From Thiothrix litoralis (GTDB lineage: Bacteria; Pseudomonadota; Gammaproteobacteria; Thiotrichales; Thiotrichaceae), in contig NZ_CP072801.1 in assembly GCF_017901135.1 (NCBI RefSeq), positions 2,108,001 through 2,172,000 of the forward strand: a stretch of 64,000 nucleotides of DNA, read 5' to 3'. The position numbers and the translations under genes are program-made. Within the stretch, counting starts at the first letter, position 1; every line of letters starts with the position of its first letter. Below, piece after piece: positions 30,759 through 39,700 of this stretch. The notes under the pieces are model-generated. The model searched no databases. It was not told the origin of the DNA and saw only the letters and a list, made by a program, of their open reading frames with translations.

Positions 30759-32537
30759 TCCAATTTCCTTACGGTATCAGTGATTTCCAGCGAATTCGCT
30801 CCCAAGGTATGTTGTACCTTGACCGCACTGCCCACATCCCGGCGATAGAAGCCGCTGGGGATCAGTTGGTATTCCTACGCCCGCGTCGTTTCGGGAAATC
30901 CCTGCTGTTGTCAACGCTGGCGAATTACTACGACCGCCACACCGCCGATGAATTTCCAGCACTGTTTGGCGACCTTGCCATTGGCAAAAATCCTACCGCC
31001 GAACATAACCAGTACCTGATCCTGCGTTGGGATTTTTCCAAAGTGTCGGCTCAGGGTGATCTTGCCGCCATTACTGGCAACCTATTCCGCCATCTGAACG
31101 AGTGCATCAAGGGTTTTGCGCAAAAGTATCAGGCAATCCTCCAGTTTCCGATCACGGTTTATCCAGAAGATGCGTTGGCGAGTTTTGATTCTTTAACCAA
31201 CAGTGTGAAAAACAGCGGGCATACTCTCTACCTGTTGATCGACGAATACGACAATTTCGCCAATGAAATCCTCACCAGTGACCCGCATGATCGGGTACGT
31301 TATCACGACCTGCTGGAAGGCGAAGGCGTGTTGAAAACCTTGTTCAAAGTGATCAAGGCCAGTGCTTCCGAGAGCAAAATTTCACGGGTATTCATCACCG
31401 GCGTTTCCCCCGTGGTCTTGAGCGACATGACCAGCGGTTATAACGTCGCCACCAGTATTTATCTGGATGAAGACTTCAACGCACTTTGTGGCATCCCCGA
31501 AGTGGAATTACAGGGGCTTGTGCAACAGATTATGCACGGGCATGGTTTAGCCGAAACACACGTCACCGAGGTGATGGAAACCTTGCGCCGCTTTTACAAT
31601 GGCTACCGCTTCTGTAAAGATTTGACGCAAGCCACGGTGTATAACCCGACCTTGTGTTTTTACGCTTTACGCCATTACCAGAAAAAAGCCCAACTGCCCG
31701 ACCAAATGCTCGACGGTAATTTGGCCATGGATGCGGGGCGTATCCGTTACATTGCTAACCTGCCGGTGGGTGCAGCCGTGATTGACCAAATTCTGGATGA
31801 AACCCGCACCACGCCCCTGCGACAACTGGAAACCCGTTTCGGAGTTGAGCAATTGCAGCGGGTGCAACACGATCCGAGCTACATGCTTTCGCTATTGTAC
31901 TTTTTCGGGGTGTTGACGATAGCGGATGTGGATGGCATGGGGCGGCTGGTACTGGCCATTCCCAATCTGGTGATCCGTGGTTTATACGTGGAGCAACTCA
32001 AAGAGCAAACCCTACCACGCTTTGAAGACCAGCAAACCGCGCAACATCTGGCAGAAGACTTCTACCAAACGGCTGACTTACAACCCGTCGTCGAATTCGT
32101 CGAGAACAAATATTTCGCCGTGTTCAGCAACCGTGATTACCGCTGGAGTAACGAACTCACGGTGAAAACCGCCTTCATGACACTGTTGTTCAACGATCTG
32201 TATTACATCATGGATTCGGAAGCGGTGATCCAGCGGCGTTATTCCGATCTGCTGATGATTATTCGCCCCAATATGCGGCGTTTTCCGCTGCTGAAAGACA
32301 TTGTGCTGGAATTCAAATACGTGTCGCTGGCAGATGCCAAACTCACCGCAGAACAAGTGCGCAATCAATCCCGTGAAACCTTGGCAGCATTGCCCGTGGT
32401 ACAGGCAGCGATGCAGGCAGCGTTGACCCAGTTGCGGGATTACCGGCAGGCATTGGAAACCAAATACCAGCAGCCAGAACGTCTGCATTGTCTGGCAGTA
32501 GTCGCACTGGGTTTTGAGCGGGTGCTATGGGAAGCGT
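30713..32537 (+). repeat. Long direct repeat, right copy
   Basis: Partner of 24489-26313: same orientation, same length (1825 bases), shared from TGCTAAACT to GAAGCGT. It follows the AT-rich DUF262 pair immediately. Confidence 0.9.
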
Positions 32538-32542
32538 GCTAA
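30755..32542 (+). CDS. AAA-ATPase-like / PD-(D/E)XK nuclease fusion, copy 2
   Basis: 595 residues, near-duplicate of the gene at 24531 with the same [16 protein letters not shown] and nuclease-domain [11 protein letters not shown]...LEFKY motifs. Residues 99-150 read quite differently ([20 protein letters not shown] here against GQGDVEQIKRNLFEHINAAV in copy 1), while both sides are almost identical. This suggests gene conversion around a retained variable block or import of that block from a third paralog. The stop overlaps the convergent ABC ATPase gene by 4 bases. Function unknown. Confidence 0.9.
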   Translation: MIQFPYGISDFQRIRSQGMLYLDRTAHIPAIEAAGDQLVFLRPRRFGKSLLLSTLANYYDRHTADEFPALFGDLAIGKNPTAEHNQYLILRWDFSKVSAQGDLAAITGNLFRHLNECIKGFAQKYQAILQFPITVYPEDALASFDSLTNSVKNSGHTLYLLIDEYDNFANEILTSDPHDRVRYHDLLEGEGVLKTLFKVIKASASESKISRVFITGVSPVVLSDMTSGYNVATSIYLDEDFNALCGIPEVELQGLVQQIMHGHGLAETHVTEVMETLRRFYNGYRFCKDLTQATVYNPTLCFYALRHYQKKAQLPDQMLDGNLAMDAGRIRYIANLPVGAAVIDQILDETRTTPLRQLETRFGVEQLQRVQHDPSYMLSLLYFFGVLTIADVDGMGRLVLAIPNLVIRGLYVEQLKEQTLPRFEDQQTAQHLAEDFYQTADLQPVVEFVENKYFAVFSNRDYRWSNELTVKTAFMTLLFNDLYYIMDSEAVIQRRYSDLLMIIRPNMRRFPLLKDIVLEFKYVSLADAKLTAEQVRNQSRETLAALPVVQAAMQAALTQLRDYRQALETKYQQPERLHCLAVVALGFERVLWEAC

Positions 32543-33255
32543 CGTTCGACGCTATTGGCTTTATCCGAATCAATGCGCCCGTCCACCAACTCAATAATGC
32601 GGTCGCAACGCTGCGCCAAACGCGGGTCGTGGGTGACGATTAAAAAGCTGGTATCGCTGGCTGCATTCACGCGGCGCAGCAAATCAAACACGTTATCGGC
32701 AGATTGGGTGTCGAGGTTGCCAGTGGGTTCGTCGGCGAGCACCAGCGCAGGTTGCATCACCAACGCACGGGCAATGGCAACGCGCTGTTGTTGCCCACCC
32801 GACAAATCATTGCTCATGTGCCTGCCCACTTTACTCAGCCCTACTTGCTCAATCAGCTCCGCAGCGCGTAAGCGCATCGCCTCATCGGGACGACCACGAG
32901 CGGCGAGCATGGGCAACATCACGTTTTCCAGCGCGGTGAATTCAGACAGTAAATTGTGGAACTGGAACACAAAGCCGATGGCTTTGGCACGCAGCAACGT
33001 GAGTTCACGATCCTGCAAGTGGCTAGTCGCCTGCCCGGTGATGAACAGCTCCCCCGCAGTGGGTTTGTCGAGCAAACCAATCAAGTTTAGCAGCGTGCTT
33101 TTGCCCGACCCCGAAGGGCCAATCAGCGCAACAAATTCGCCACGTTCAATGGTCAAATCCAGCCCGTGCAGCACTTCGGTTTCAGCAGGCAAACCGATAT
33201 TGTAGGCTTTACGGATACCCTTAAGTTGCAGGGTAATGGCGTTAAGGTCAGCCAC
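32539..33255 (-). CDS. ABC transporter ATP-binding protein (LolD/MacB type)
   Basis: 238 residues from the GTG at 33255, which overlaps the permease stop by 8 bases; a longer in-frame extension upstream reads through the permease gene and is not family-like. Walker A is GPSGSGKST, signature [15 protein letters not shown], Walker [14 protein letters not shown]-loop VTHDPRLA. These with [20 protein letters not shown] are typical of the three-gene exporters made of adaptor, FtsX-like permease and ATPase. It powers the neighbouring permease. Confidence 0.93.
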   Translation of the reverse strand: MADLNAITLQLKGIRKAYNIGLPAETEVLHGLDLTIERGEFVALIGPSGSGKSTLLNLIGLLDKPTAGELFITGQATSHLQDRELTLLRAKAIGFVFQFHNLLSEFTALENVMLPMLAARGRPDEAMRLRAAELIEQVGLSKVGRHMSNDLSGGQQQRVAIARALVMQPALVLADEPTGNLDTQSADNVFDLLRRVNAASDTSFLIVTHDPRLAQRCDRIIELVDGRIDSDKANSVER

Positions 33256-34474
33256 GAATCGCCACCGCCGGGTCAAGCCGCGCCGCCTGCAATGCCGGGA
33301 ACAGCGCGGCCAGTGTTCCCACCAATGTTGCGCCCACGGCTGCGTACACAAACAGCATCGGGTCAAACGTAATCGGGAACAATTGGGTACCATCGGCGTT
33401 AACCGCAATCTTGCGCCACGCATTTAAAAACAGCCAACCGACCCCCGCACCTAACAGCGAACCCATCAAGCCCGTCAACGCGCCTTGCAGTAAAAACAGC
33501 CGCAAAATTTGCTGCCGCGACGTGCCCGTTGCCCGCAAGATGCCAATCGCTTTAGATTTCTGCACCACTGACACCACCAGTACACTAGCGATACCCAAGG
33601 CGGCAGTCAGCCCCACGAAAAAGCGAATCACGGTGTTAGACATGGACTGTGCCTCCAATGCGCTAAAGAATTGCGCGTTGGTGGCAATCCAACTGTCGAC
33701 CTTCAAGCCGGTTTGCGCCTGAATGGTTTGCGCCACGGTTTCCGCTGTAAACGGCGCTTCCAGATTAACTTCGACACTGGTGACACCGCCCGCCAAATCG
33801 AGCAGGCTTTGCGCAGTACGCAACGCGATGTACACCGAACGTGAATTCATCCCGCTATTGCCGAAATCGAAAATGCCGCGAATGCTCAAGGTTGCCGTGC
33901 CGCCGGAAGCGGTTTGCAAATTGAGTTTATCGCCTGTCCACACGCCCAAGTCTTTCGCCAAATCCATACCGACCAAGATGTCCGTGCCAGTGATATTGGC
34001 TGTGCCTGCGATGATTTTGCTATTGAGGGCAATAAGTTGCAGGTAGGTTTCGGGTTCAATACCGGTCAAGCCGACGGCTTTGTTAGCTTCGCCGCGCACG
34101 ATAAAACCCGCCCCCGCTACCACCGGAGCGACCACGCTAACCCCGTCCATTTTAGCTACTTGGGCGAGTACGGTTTGCCATTGGTCGACCGACTGCAAGC
34201 GTTGCGCCCGTGGTTGTACCAGCGTGGCGAGCATCCCTTCCCCCGCTTTGTGCAAGGGGCGGGACACTTCTTTGGGGGGCAGAATCACGATTTGCGCCTG
34301 AAAATCCAGCGTGCGGCGAAACAGATTGGTTTGCAGGCCGCTAATCAGGGCAGAGATAAACACAATCACCGATACACCGAGCGCCACACCGGACATGATC
34401 AGCAAGGTTTGCATCCGGGCTTCACGCATGAAGCGAATCGCCAGAATCCATTCAAACGGGAAGACAGTATTCAT
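33248..34474 (-). CDS. ABC transporter permease (FtsX/LolC-MacB type)
   Basis: 408 residues. N-terminal membrane helix ([19 protein letters not shown]) after [16 protein letters not shown], a large periplasmic domain, then three C-terminal helices ([60 protein letters not shown]) with [19 protein letters not shown] between them. It ends [15 protein letters not shown], a common family ending. With the adaptor it probably exports a lipid, peptide or small molecule across the envelope; substrate unknown. Overlaps both neighbours (8 and 4 bases). Confidence 0.92.
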   Translation of the reverse strand: MNTVFPFEWILAIRFMREARMQTLLIMSGVALGVSVIVFISALISGLQTNLFRRTLDFQAQIVILPPKEVSRPLHKAGEGMLATLVQPRAQRLQSVDQWQTVLAQVAKMDGVSVVAPVVAGAGFIVRGEANKAVGLTGIEPETYLQLIALNSKIIAGTANITGTDILVGMDLAKDLGVWTGDKLNLQTASGGTATLSIRGIFDFGNSGMNSRSVYIALRTAQSLLDLAGGVTSVEVNLEAPFTAETVAQTIQAQTGLKVDSWIATNAQFFSALEAQSMSNTVIRFFVGLTAALGIASVLVVSVVQKSKAIGILRATGTSRQQILRLFLLQGALTGLMGSLLGAGVGWLFLNAWRKIAVNADGTQLFPITFDPMLFVYAAVGATLVGTLAALFPALQAARLDPAVAIRG

Positions 34475-35769
34475 GGCGGCAATGTCACCCGCACGTGCTG
34501 GTCAGCTTTGATCAGAGGGGTGCTTGCCAGAATCACGGGTTCGCCTGCGGCTAGACCGCTTAACACTTCCACGTTTTCGTCGCCGCGCAAGCCCAGTGTG
34601 ACGGTTTGGTGGACAGTGCGGTTATTGCGCACCACCAGCACCCACGGCGCATCACTGCTGGCCTCCCGTAATGCCCCGGTGGGAATCACCAGTGCGTCAG
34701 GCTTTTGGGCAGTTTCTATGTCGACTGAAACGGTCATGTCTTGGCGCAAATAATCCGGCGGGTCTTTGACGCGCAGCTTTACTTCTACTGCGCCGCGTGT
34801 GGCATCTACGCCGGGGTTGATGTAGGCGACTTCGGCATTAAAACGTTGTTGGGGGAAGGCATCGGCGGAGCTCAACGCGGCTTGCCCGAGGGCGAGTTTG
34901 GCGAGGTTCTTTTCGTCGATTTGCACTTCGATCTGGGTTTCGCCTTGCGCCGCCAACACCATCAAGGCTTTGCCTGCGCTGGCAATATCGCCCGGTTCGA
35001 TGCTGCGGCTGATCAGCGTGCCGTCAGCGGGCGCGAGGATAGTATCTTGCGCCAACTTGACCTGTGCGAGTTGCAAGGAAGCGCGGGCTTGTGCCAAGGC
35101 GGTTGTGGCAAGCAGAGCATCACTGCCGGTGGGTTGGTTGCTTTGTACTTGTAATTGGGCTGCCGCCAGTTTGCTGTTGGCGACATCGAGGTTGCGCTGG
35201 GCGGTATCCAGTTCGGTTTTGCTGATGTATTTTTGGTTGTTGAGCGTGCGGATGCGGGTGAGTTGCAAGCGGGTTTGGTCGACATCGGCTTGTGCTTGGC
35301 GCAGTGTTTCTTGCGCGGTGGGCAGACTGACTTCACGTTGCTGGCGCAGCTTGGCTTCGGCCAATGCCACAGCGGTGGTTGCTTGCGCGAGGCTGGCGCG
35401 GTCGGTGCTGTCTTCGAGCTGGATGAGTAATTGCCCGCGTTTGACTTGCTGGCCTTCTTGCACCGGAATGTGACTAACACGCCCGGTGACTTCCGCCGCC
35501 ACGGAGACGCGCTGCGGCCAAGTGACGCGCCCGCTGGCAACGACGGTTTGGCGCAATTCGCCCTTCATGACGGCATGGGCTTCAACGGGTGTGCCGAAGA
35601 TCAGATTGCGGGCGACATAGCCGCTGAGGAGTAGCACAATCAAAACGGCAATGGCGATTTTCAGCCAATAAAGTGGAACTCTGGTGACGGCGGGAATCGG
35701 AGCAATGGTGGGAACGGCGATTTTTGCCGAAACGTTACTTAGCGCTTTTGTCACTTTTATCGTCATCAT
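34471..35769 (-). CDS. Periplasmic adaptor subunit (HlyD/MacA-like) of the ABC exporter
   Basis: About 432 residues from the ATG at 35769 (or 35766). A membrane anchor (YWLKIAIAVLIVLLLSGYVA) is followed by the barrel/lipoyl part (ASGRVTWPQRVSVAAEVTGR, PVQEGQQVKRGQLLIQLED), a long coiled-coil hairpin rich in Ala/Gln/Leu, and the second lipoyl half DGTLISRSIEPGDIA. This is the membrane fusion protein pattern. The start lies inside the 3' end of the CcoQ-like gene (35-base overlap); no strong ribosome site is visible, so coupling is likely. Confidence 0.9.
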   Translation of the reverse strand: MMTIKVTKALSNVSAKIAVPTIAPIPAVTRVPLYWLKIAIAVLIVLLLSGYVARNLIFGTPVEAHAVMKGELRQTVVASGRVTWPQRVSVAAEVTGRVSHIPVQEGQQVKRGQLLIQLEDSTDRASLAQATTAVALAEAKLRQQREVSLPTAQETLRQAQADVDQTRLQLTRIRTLNNQKYISKTELDTAQRNLDVANSKLAAAQLQVQSNQPTGSDALLATTALAQARASLQLAQVKLAQDTILAPADGTLISRSIEPGDIASAGKALMVLAAQGETQIEVQIDEKNLAKLALGQAALSSADAFPQQRFNAEVAYINPGVDATRGAVEVKLRVKDPPDYLRQDMTVSVDIETAQKPDALVIPTGALREASSDAPWVLVVRNNRTVHQTVTLGLRGDENVEVLSGLAAGEPVILASTPLIKADQHVRVTLPP

Positions 35770-35884
35770 CTGCAAACGGGATTTTGGCGTCTTTTTGATA
35801 GCCTTTTTTTGCCCCTGGGCGATACACGTAAACCACAACGGCGATGAAAGCTAGTGGTATCAGGTAATATATCCAGTTGTCCAT
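35735..35884 (-). CDS. CcoQ/FixQ-like small membrane protein
   Basis: 49 residues. One membrane helix (WIYYLIPLAFIAVVVYVY) is followed by RPGAKKGYQKDAKIPFADDD and a charged tail. This is the pattern of the cbb3 oxidase small subunit CcoQ, yet no ccoN/O/P genes lie nearby. A very good ribosome site, AAGGAG, lies 8 bases before the ATG at 35884. It sits between a lipoprotein gene and the exporter adaptor gene, overlapping both. It may be an orphan CcoQ or a look-alike with another role. Confidence 0.6.
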   Translation of the reverse strand: MDNWIYYLIPLAFIAVVVYVYRPGAKKGYQKDAKIPFADDDDKSDKSAK

Positions 35885-36078
35885 TGTTGTTGCTCCTTGA
35901 TTAAACATTCGCTATCTGGTTGATTCCACAGAAAACCAGAGTTGAGCGGACACGCTGAAGCAGGCTTCCAACGCTGGTCTGCTGCTTCGCGGACAGGCGT
36001 CTCGGAACACGCTGTTATACCGACTACTATAGCCATAATAATGACTGCCCGCACAGCAGATGCATATGACGTTTTCAT
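35860..36078 (-). CDS. Small lipoprotein, unknown function
   Basis: 72 residues. The N-terminal signal has a hydrophobic stretch VIIMAIVVGITAC, giving a lipobox at ITAC (Cys24). The mature part has two further cysteines (SACPLNSGF, SECLIKEQ) that could form a disulfide. The stop lies 25 bases inside the CcoQ-like gene. AGTAGG lies about 9 bases before the ATG. No family recognised. Confidence 0.6.
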   Translation of the reverse strand: MKTSYASAVRAVIIMAIVVGITACSETPVREAADQRWKPASACPLNSGFLWNQPDSECLIKEQQQWTTGYIT

Positions 36079-36087
36079 GTGAAAAAC

Positions 36088-36879
36088 CTACTTTTCTTTG
36101 AGGCGCTGCACGCAAACTTTCTGAGAGGTGGCGTGTACCGCAGGACCAAACTGATTATAGACTGCCACATCCGCCGCATCCCGACCGTAGCCAAGCACCA
36201 CATAGCCGCCTTTTAGCTCAGCTTGCGTCGCATCAAATGTATACCAGCGCCCGCCCACATAGGCTTCAAACCAAGCGTGTAAATCCATTGGCTCCAGCTC
36301 GTAGAGATACCCCACTACCATGCGTGCGGGGATGCTCAAGCTGCGGCACAGCGCAATACCAAGGTGCGCAAAGTCGCGGCAAACACCCGATTGCTTAATG
36401 TTAACTTCCACCGCCGACACTGGAACATTGCTGCTGCCCGGTGCAAAGAGGATATTGGCACGCAACCACGCCACAATCGCGGCGACCTGATCGTAACCCA
36501 CCAATTGGTCTGCGGTAATTTCGGTTGCCATTTCCCCAAAGCGGTCTGATTCACAGTAACGGCTGGGCAACAAGTAACTGAGTTCCGCATCGGGCAAATC
36601 TTGAACGGCAACAAACGGCGCTCCCGGTGCTTGATCCACCTCATCAGCGGTCACTACTTCGGCCGAGGTGTACACCGTGAAAATGCCCGGCGGTGCAACC
36701 AACCGCTGGCAAAGGTTGCCGTAGTTATCAGTAAATTCAAACACCGGTACACTGGGCACGAGGCGATATTCTTCACGGGTAATCCATTGCTGCATACCAC
36801 TGCGGGGTCGCAACATCAGCACAAACGGCGTCGGTGTAGGAATCTCGAACGCCAAATCACAACTTGTATATAAGCGCAT
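36088..36879 (-). CDS. Transglutaminase-like cysteine protease family protein
   Basis: 263 residues from the ATG at 36879, where the family-like N-terminus [20 protein letters not shown] begins; an in-frame ATG at 36951 would overlap the upstream small gene. The catalytic triad is visible: Cys in [11 protein letters not shown], His in [12 protein letters not shown] and Asp in YTFDATQ. Bacterial members may be proteases or crosslinking enzymes; they often sit beside peptide-ligase genes, absent here. No signal peptide, so probably cytoplasmic. Confidence 0.88.
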   Translation of the reverse strand: MRLYTSCDLAFEIPTPTPFVLMLRPRSGMQQWITREEYRLVPSVPVFEFTDNYGNLCQRLVAPPGIFTVYTSAEVVTADEVDQAPGAPFVAVQDLPDAELSYLLPSRYCESDRFGEMATEITADQLVGYDQVAAIVAWLRANILFAPGSSNVPVSAVEVNIKQSGVCRDFAHLGIALCRSLSIPARMVVGYLYELEPMDLHAWFEAYVGGRWYTFDATQAELKGGYVVLGYGRDAADVAVYNQFGPAVHATSQKVCVQRLKEK

Positions 36880-36887
36880 AGTGTTAC

Positions 36888-36992
36888 TCAGGTGCATCCA
36901 CGTAGGAAATACAGCGCTAGCAAGATCGGAACCGGAATTCCTACGAGCCAAAGCAATATCCAGCCTATTTTGCCTTTTTCTTTGCTACGCAT
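36888..36992 (-). CDS. 34-residue single-helix membrane peptide
   Basis: Reads [20 protein letters not shown] then [15 protein letters not shown] basic N-terminus, one helix and a short RGCT end; I recall very similar peptides annotated as hypothetical in many bacteria. GGAG lies 9 bases before the ATG at 36992. It stops 8 bases before the transglutaminase start, so the two are probably cotranslated. Function unknown. Confidence 0.65.
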   Translation of the reverse strand: MRSKEKGKIGWILLWLVGIPVPILLALYFLRGCT

Positions 36993-37025
36993 AGCGCATG
37001 TCTCCTTGCTTAAATCGTAGCGACC

Positions 37026-37238
37026 TTAGCGGACGCTATTGCCGATGACCCCACCGACGGCTGCACCGCCGACAGTACCGACGGTTGATCCACCTGTCAC
37101 CGCACTACCGGCAACCGCGCCGACACCCGCACCAATCGCGGTATTTTTCTCGCGAGTTGTCATATCGGCGCAAGCCGCGATACTCAGTAAGACTGTAAGA
37201 GTCACTGCACTAGCAGTTAATTTACGTAACGTTTTCAT
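37026..37238 (-). CDS. Glycine-zipper lipoprotein (OsmB-like)
   Basis: 70 residues. Lipoprotein signal ending SIAAC (Cys23), then TTREKNTAIGAGVGAVAGSA and VGTVGGAAVGGVIGNSVR, a two-helix glycine zipper as in OsmB and related osmotically induced envelope proteins. It probably sits in the outer membrane. It lies beside other small envelope-stress genes. Confidence 0.85.
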   Translation of the reverse strand: MKTLRKLTASAVTLTVLLSIAACADMTTREKNTAIGAGVGAVAGSAVTGGSTVGTVGGAAVGGVIGNSVR

Positions 37239-37302
37239 TTCAAATACCTCATACCCATTAATAGGGAAAACGATAAAACAAATTATTCAGGCAGCATCAC
37301 TA

Positions 37303-38502
37303 TCACTTCAGACGATAGGTAACGCCCATGAATAATGACTTGTCGATTTCGTCATTACCGTTGCCAGCAATGTCGTCACTGACTTTGGATAAAGCAGCTA
37401 CCGTATCAAATGCCAGTTTATTACTAATGTAATAACGGTAGGTAGAACTCACCGCATTGGTGGTCGTATCCAGATCCGTTATATCGTTATGGTCATAATC
37501 CAGTGCCCAGCTATTCAACCAATCCACGCGATCCGATAATTCGTGTGTCAGGCTCATGGCATTTTTGGCGGTATAGCTTTTATCACTGTCTTGCAAAATA
37601 GCCGAGGCGGACGCTTCATTGGAAAACTGCGTCAAATTACTCAGCGGTCGGTGATATTCCGCACCCACATCCAAAGCGGGTTTGGTATCACTGCCATCAT
37701 AATCCTTGAGGACTTCACTCACGCCCACTTTCGCTAACCAGCCGTATTTACGGGTGGAAATACGTTCGTTCACCAATACGTCACGCGCTTTGAGAATGCC
37801 AATAGCACCCAGTTCACCTGCCGTTTTACCTGTCGCTTGCAGGACTTTCTCAATATCGGCCATCCAGTATTGCTGGTAATCCACTGCACCATATTGGGTA
37901 CGGTATTCGGCCTCTTTGGCAATAATATTGGCGACTTGGTTATATTCCGCCTTGGTTAAGCTGCCAGTCAGGCGTTTTTTATCCGTCAATGCCTCTACCA
38001 TGCGAATCGCTTGTGCCATCGGGGTAACATTGACGACACGACCATAACCAATACCGACACCCGCTTTCACACGCGGGTCGTCCGCACCCTTTTTAACACC
38101 GACTTCGCCCGCACCATACCAGAAAGCACCTTTACTATTGGGCTGGAAATATTTGTTCATACTTCCCCCGCCCGTGCCAATATAATTTTCCTGAGTGGCA
38201 TCCCCGGCATTAGAGCCACGCTTGGAAGAGCCTTGCAGATCGCCGTTGATTTTAATATCACGGTCAGGCGAGCTGAAAACCCGTTCATAGTTCATGTCCA
38301 GATTCAAATCATGACTGGTTTGATCCTGATTGCCGCTATTCACATTCAAACGGCCTGACACATAAGCATCTTCATAGGCGCTAGTGGGTTGTTCATAATC
38401 GAATAGCGTCACCTCTTCTGCCATAACAGGCGCAGTTGCACCCAACAGCGCAGAGGCAACACCGAGAGCTAGCATTGATTTTTTCATTTTATTCATATCC
38501 AT
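37303..38502 (-). CDS. Outer-membrane-type beta-rich protein, unknown function
   Basis: 399 residues with a clear signal peptide (KKSMLALGVASALLGATAPV then MAEE). The mature part has alternating strands typical of beta-barrels (for example YEDAYVSGRLNVNSGN, GDLQGSSKRGSNAG, ASAILQDSDKSYTAKNAMSL) and ends KSLFMGVTYRLK. A central helical stretch (YNQVANIIAKEAEYRTQYG) is unusual for a simple barrel. No family recognised. The start may be the ATG at 38502 or a Met five codons later. Confidence 0.7.
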   Translation of the reverse strand: MDMNKMKKSMLALGVASALLGATAPVMAEEVTLFDYEQPTSAYEDAYVSGRLNVNSGNQDQTSHDLNLDMNYERVFSSPDRDIKINGDLQGSSKRGSNAGDATQENYIGTGGGSMNKYFQPNSKGAFWYGAGEVGVKKGADDPRVKAGVGIGYGRVVNVTPMAQAIRMVEALTDKKRLTGSLTKAEYNQVANIIAKEAEYRTQYGAVDYQQYWMADIEKVLQATGKTAGELGAIGILKARDVLVNERISTRKYGWLAKVGVSEVLKDYDGSDTKPALDVGAEYHRPLSNLTQFSNEASASAILQDSDKSYTAKNAMSLTHELSDRVDWLNSWALDYDHNDITDLDTTTNAVSSTYRYYISNKLAFDTVAALSKVSDDIAGNGNDEIDKSLFMGVTYRLK

Positions 38503-38543
38503 AAGTCACTACCAAAACTCATCACGGGAAGTTCCGTAGAGCT

Positions 38544-38864
38544 TTATTTTTTCAAGGCAGCTTCTGCTTCCTGTTTTTCTCGTGCCGCTTTTTCAGCAAT
38601 ACTTTCAGCGGTATTCCCGACAGCATCCGAAGTGGCGGCTTTAGCTTTATTGGCTTCCTCCCGCATCGCATCGGCGGCTTCACCTGCTTTCTGCTTAACC
38701 TCATCGGCCGCATCTTGCATGTTTTCTTTGGCCTCATGTGCGGCATCTTTCACGCTTTCATTCGCGTTGTGAGCAGCATCCATTGCCTTCTTTTCAGTAT
38801 CATTGTCACAGCCAAGCAAAGTTGCTGCAATTAACAGGGGAAATAAAACAAGATTAATTTTCAT
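38544..38864 (-). CDS. Alanine-rich lipoprotein with LEA-like helical repeats
   Basis: 106 residues. Lipobox at TLLGC (Cys19). The rest is an amphipathic Ala/Lys/Glu helix of about 11-residue repeats (for example DAAHNANESVKDAAHEAKEN), similar to late-embryogenesis-abundant or YtxH-like proteins linked to desiccation and envelope stress. It lies 10 bases after csbD and 41 before the outer-membrane gene. Confidence 0.75.
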   Translation of the reverse strand: MKINLVLFPLLIAATLLGCDNDTEKKAMDAAHNANESVKDAAHEAKENMQDAADEVKQKAGEAADAMREEANKAKAATSDAVGNTAESIAEKAAREKQEAEAALKK

Positions 38865-38874
38865 AAAAACTCCA

Positions 38875-39099
38875 TTAAAGATTCGTTTCGAGCTTCATGC
38901 CTTCGGCATCAATTTTTAAGCCAGTGATGGCGGCTTCAGCTTCTTCAAGGCTAAAGTTATAACGTTCTTGTAATTTACCGACAAGCACTTCAACCTTGCC
39001 GCCGATTTCCAGTAAATCATCATCAGTCAATTTACCGAATTTCTCGCGCACTTTGCCTTTCACTTGATGCCAGTTTGCTGACATATAGTTCGTATTCAT
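38875..39099 (-). CDS. CsbD family stress protein
   Basis: 74 residues. The start ANWHQVKGKVREKFGKLTDD is the CsbD signature, followed by DLLEIGGKVEVLVGKLQERY. CsbD-like proteins are small helical stress proteins whose role is not known. A long mRNA hairpin lies just upstream (39151-39200). Confidence 0.92.
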   Translation of the reverse strand: MNTNYMSANWHQVKGKVREKFGKLTDDDLLEIGGKVEVLVGKLQERYNFSLEEAEAAITGLKIDAEGMKLETNL

Positions 39100-39150
39100 G
39101 GTGTTGATCCTTTAAAGCGCTTGTTAGCTTTTTTGATAGAAATTAAAGAG

Positions 39151-39200
39151 TAAGGCAACCCACTTTTTTCTTTGAGGGGAGAAATAAGTGAGTTACCTTA
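39151..39200 (-). repeat. Long imperfect inverted repeat upstream of csbD
   Basis: Arms TAAGGCAACCCACTT (39151-39165) and AAGTGAGTTACCTTA (39186-39200) pair with two mismatches, and TTTCT/AGAAA inside can extend the stem around a CCCCTCAA loop. No T run follows. It could be an mRNA-stabilising or processing hairpin between the coiled-coil gene and csbD. Confidence 0.5.
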
Positions 39201-39244
39201 AATATGCCAGACTGTCAGTAAAACTTATCAGAAGAGGAGTAGAA

Positions 39245-39535
39245 TCAGGCTTTGAACTTGGCGGCAGCATGTTGAACGGAAGTACTCCACGCATTCCACG
39301 CTGTTTCCACACCCTCTTTAAGATCCTCCCATGCGCCATCACTGGCTTCGCCCAGCTCTTTCAATCTGGCTTTGGTGTCATCAAACCGTTGTTCAAGTTC
39401 ACTCATCTGCTTGTTATAGCTGATGCGGGTATCGGCTGACACTACTTTGGCATGGGCTTGGAACTCGGCTAATTTAGCTTGAGCCAAGGCTAACTCGGCT
39501 TCGACTTTTTGTTGATAGTCTTCTTTAGTATTCAT
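39245..39535 (-). CDS. Coiled-coil protein, unknown function
   Basis: 96 residues, almost all helical: an N-terminal heptad-rich stretch (DYQQKVEAELALAQAKLAEF), DTRISYNKQMSELEQRFDD and a C-terminal WEDLKEGVETAWNAWSTSV. Similar short proteins occur beside csbD and other stress genes. It is the first gene after promoter-like site B (57 bases upstream). No enzymatic motif. Confidence 0.7.
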   Translation of the reverse strand: MNTKEDYQQKVEAELALAQAKLAEFQAHAKVVSADTRISYNKQMSELEQRFDDTKARLKELGEASDGAWEDLKEGVETAWNAWSTSVQHAAAKFKA

Positions 39536-39591
39536 AATGCATTTCCCTTATCGGAGGTGATATTAATTTTTTCTAAAAACCTTATACCTAT

Positions 39592-39621
39592 ATTAGGCGC
39601 TATATTTTTTACTATAGCAAG
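39592..39621 (-). promoter_or_regulatory. Recurrent stress promoter-like element, copy B
   Basis: On the minus strand TTGCTA (39615-39620), 17-base spacer ending TATAGCG, then CCTAAT (39592-39597). It contains the dyad GCTATA-N8-TATAGC (39599-39618). It points at the coiled-coil/csbD/lipoprotein cluster. Confidence 0.65.
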
Positions 39622-39700
39622 GCAAATCATAAAGAGAAAATCAAATAATCAAGTTCATTAAAAATAAAAATAATCCTAGCTATCCAAGCCCATTAGGTAC

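Noticed and set aside
24489-32542. Composite transposon
   Set aside because: The repeated genes are AAA-ATPase/PD-(D/E)XK proteins, not transposases, and no terminal inverted repeats or target duplications were found.
33256-33423. N-terminal extension of the ABC ATPase up to 33423
   Set aside because: The extra residues overlap the permease gene and look unlike the family; the GTG at 33255 gives the normal N-terminus and an 8-base overlap.
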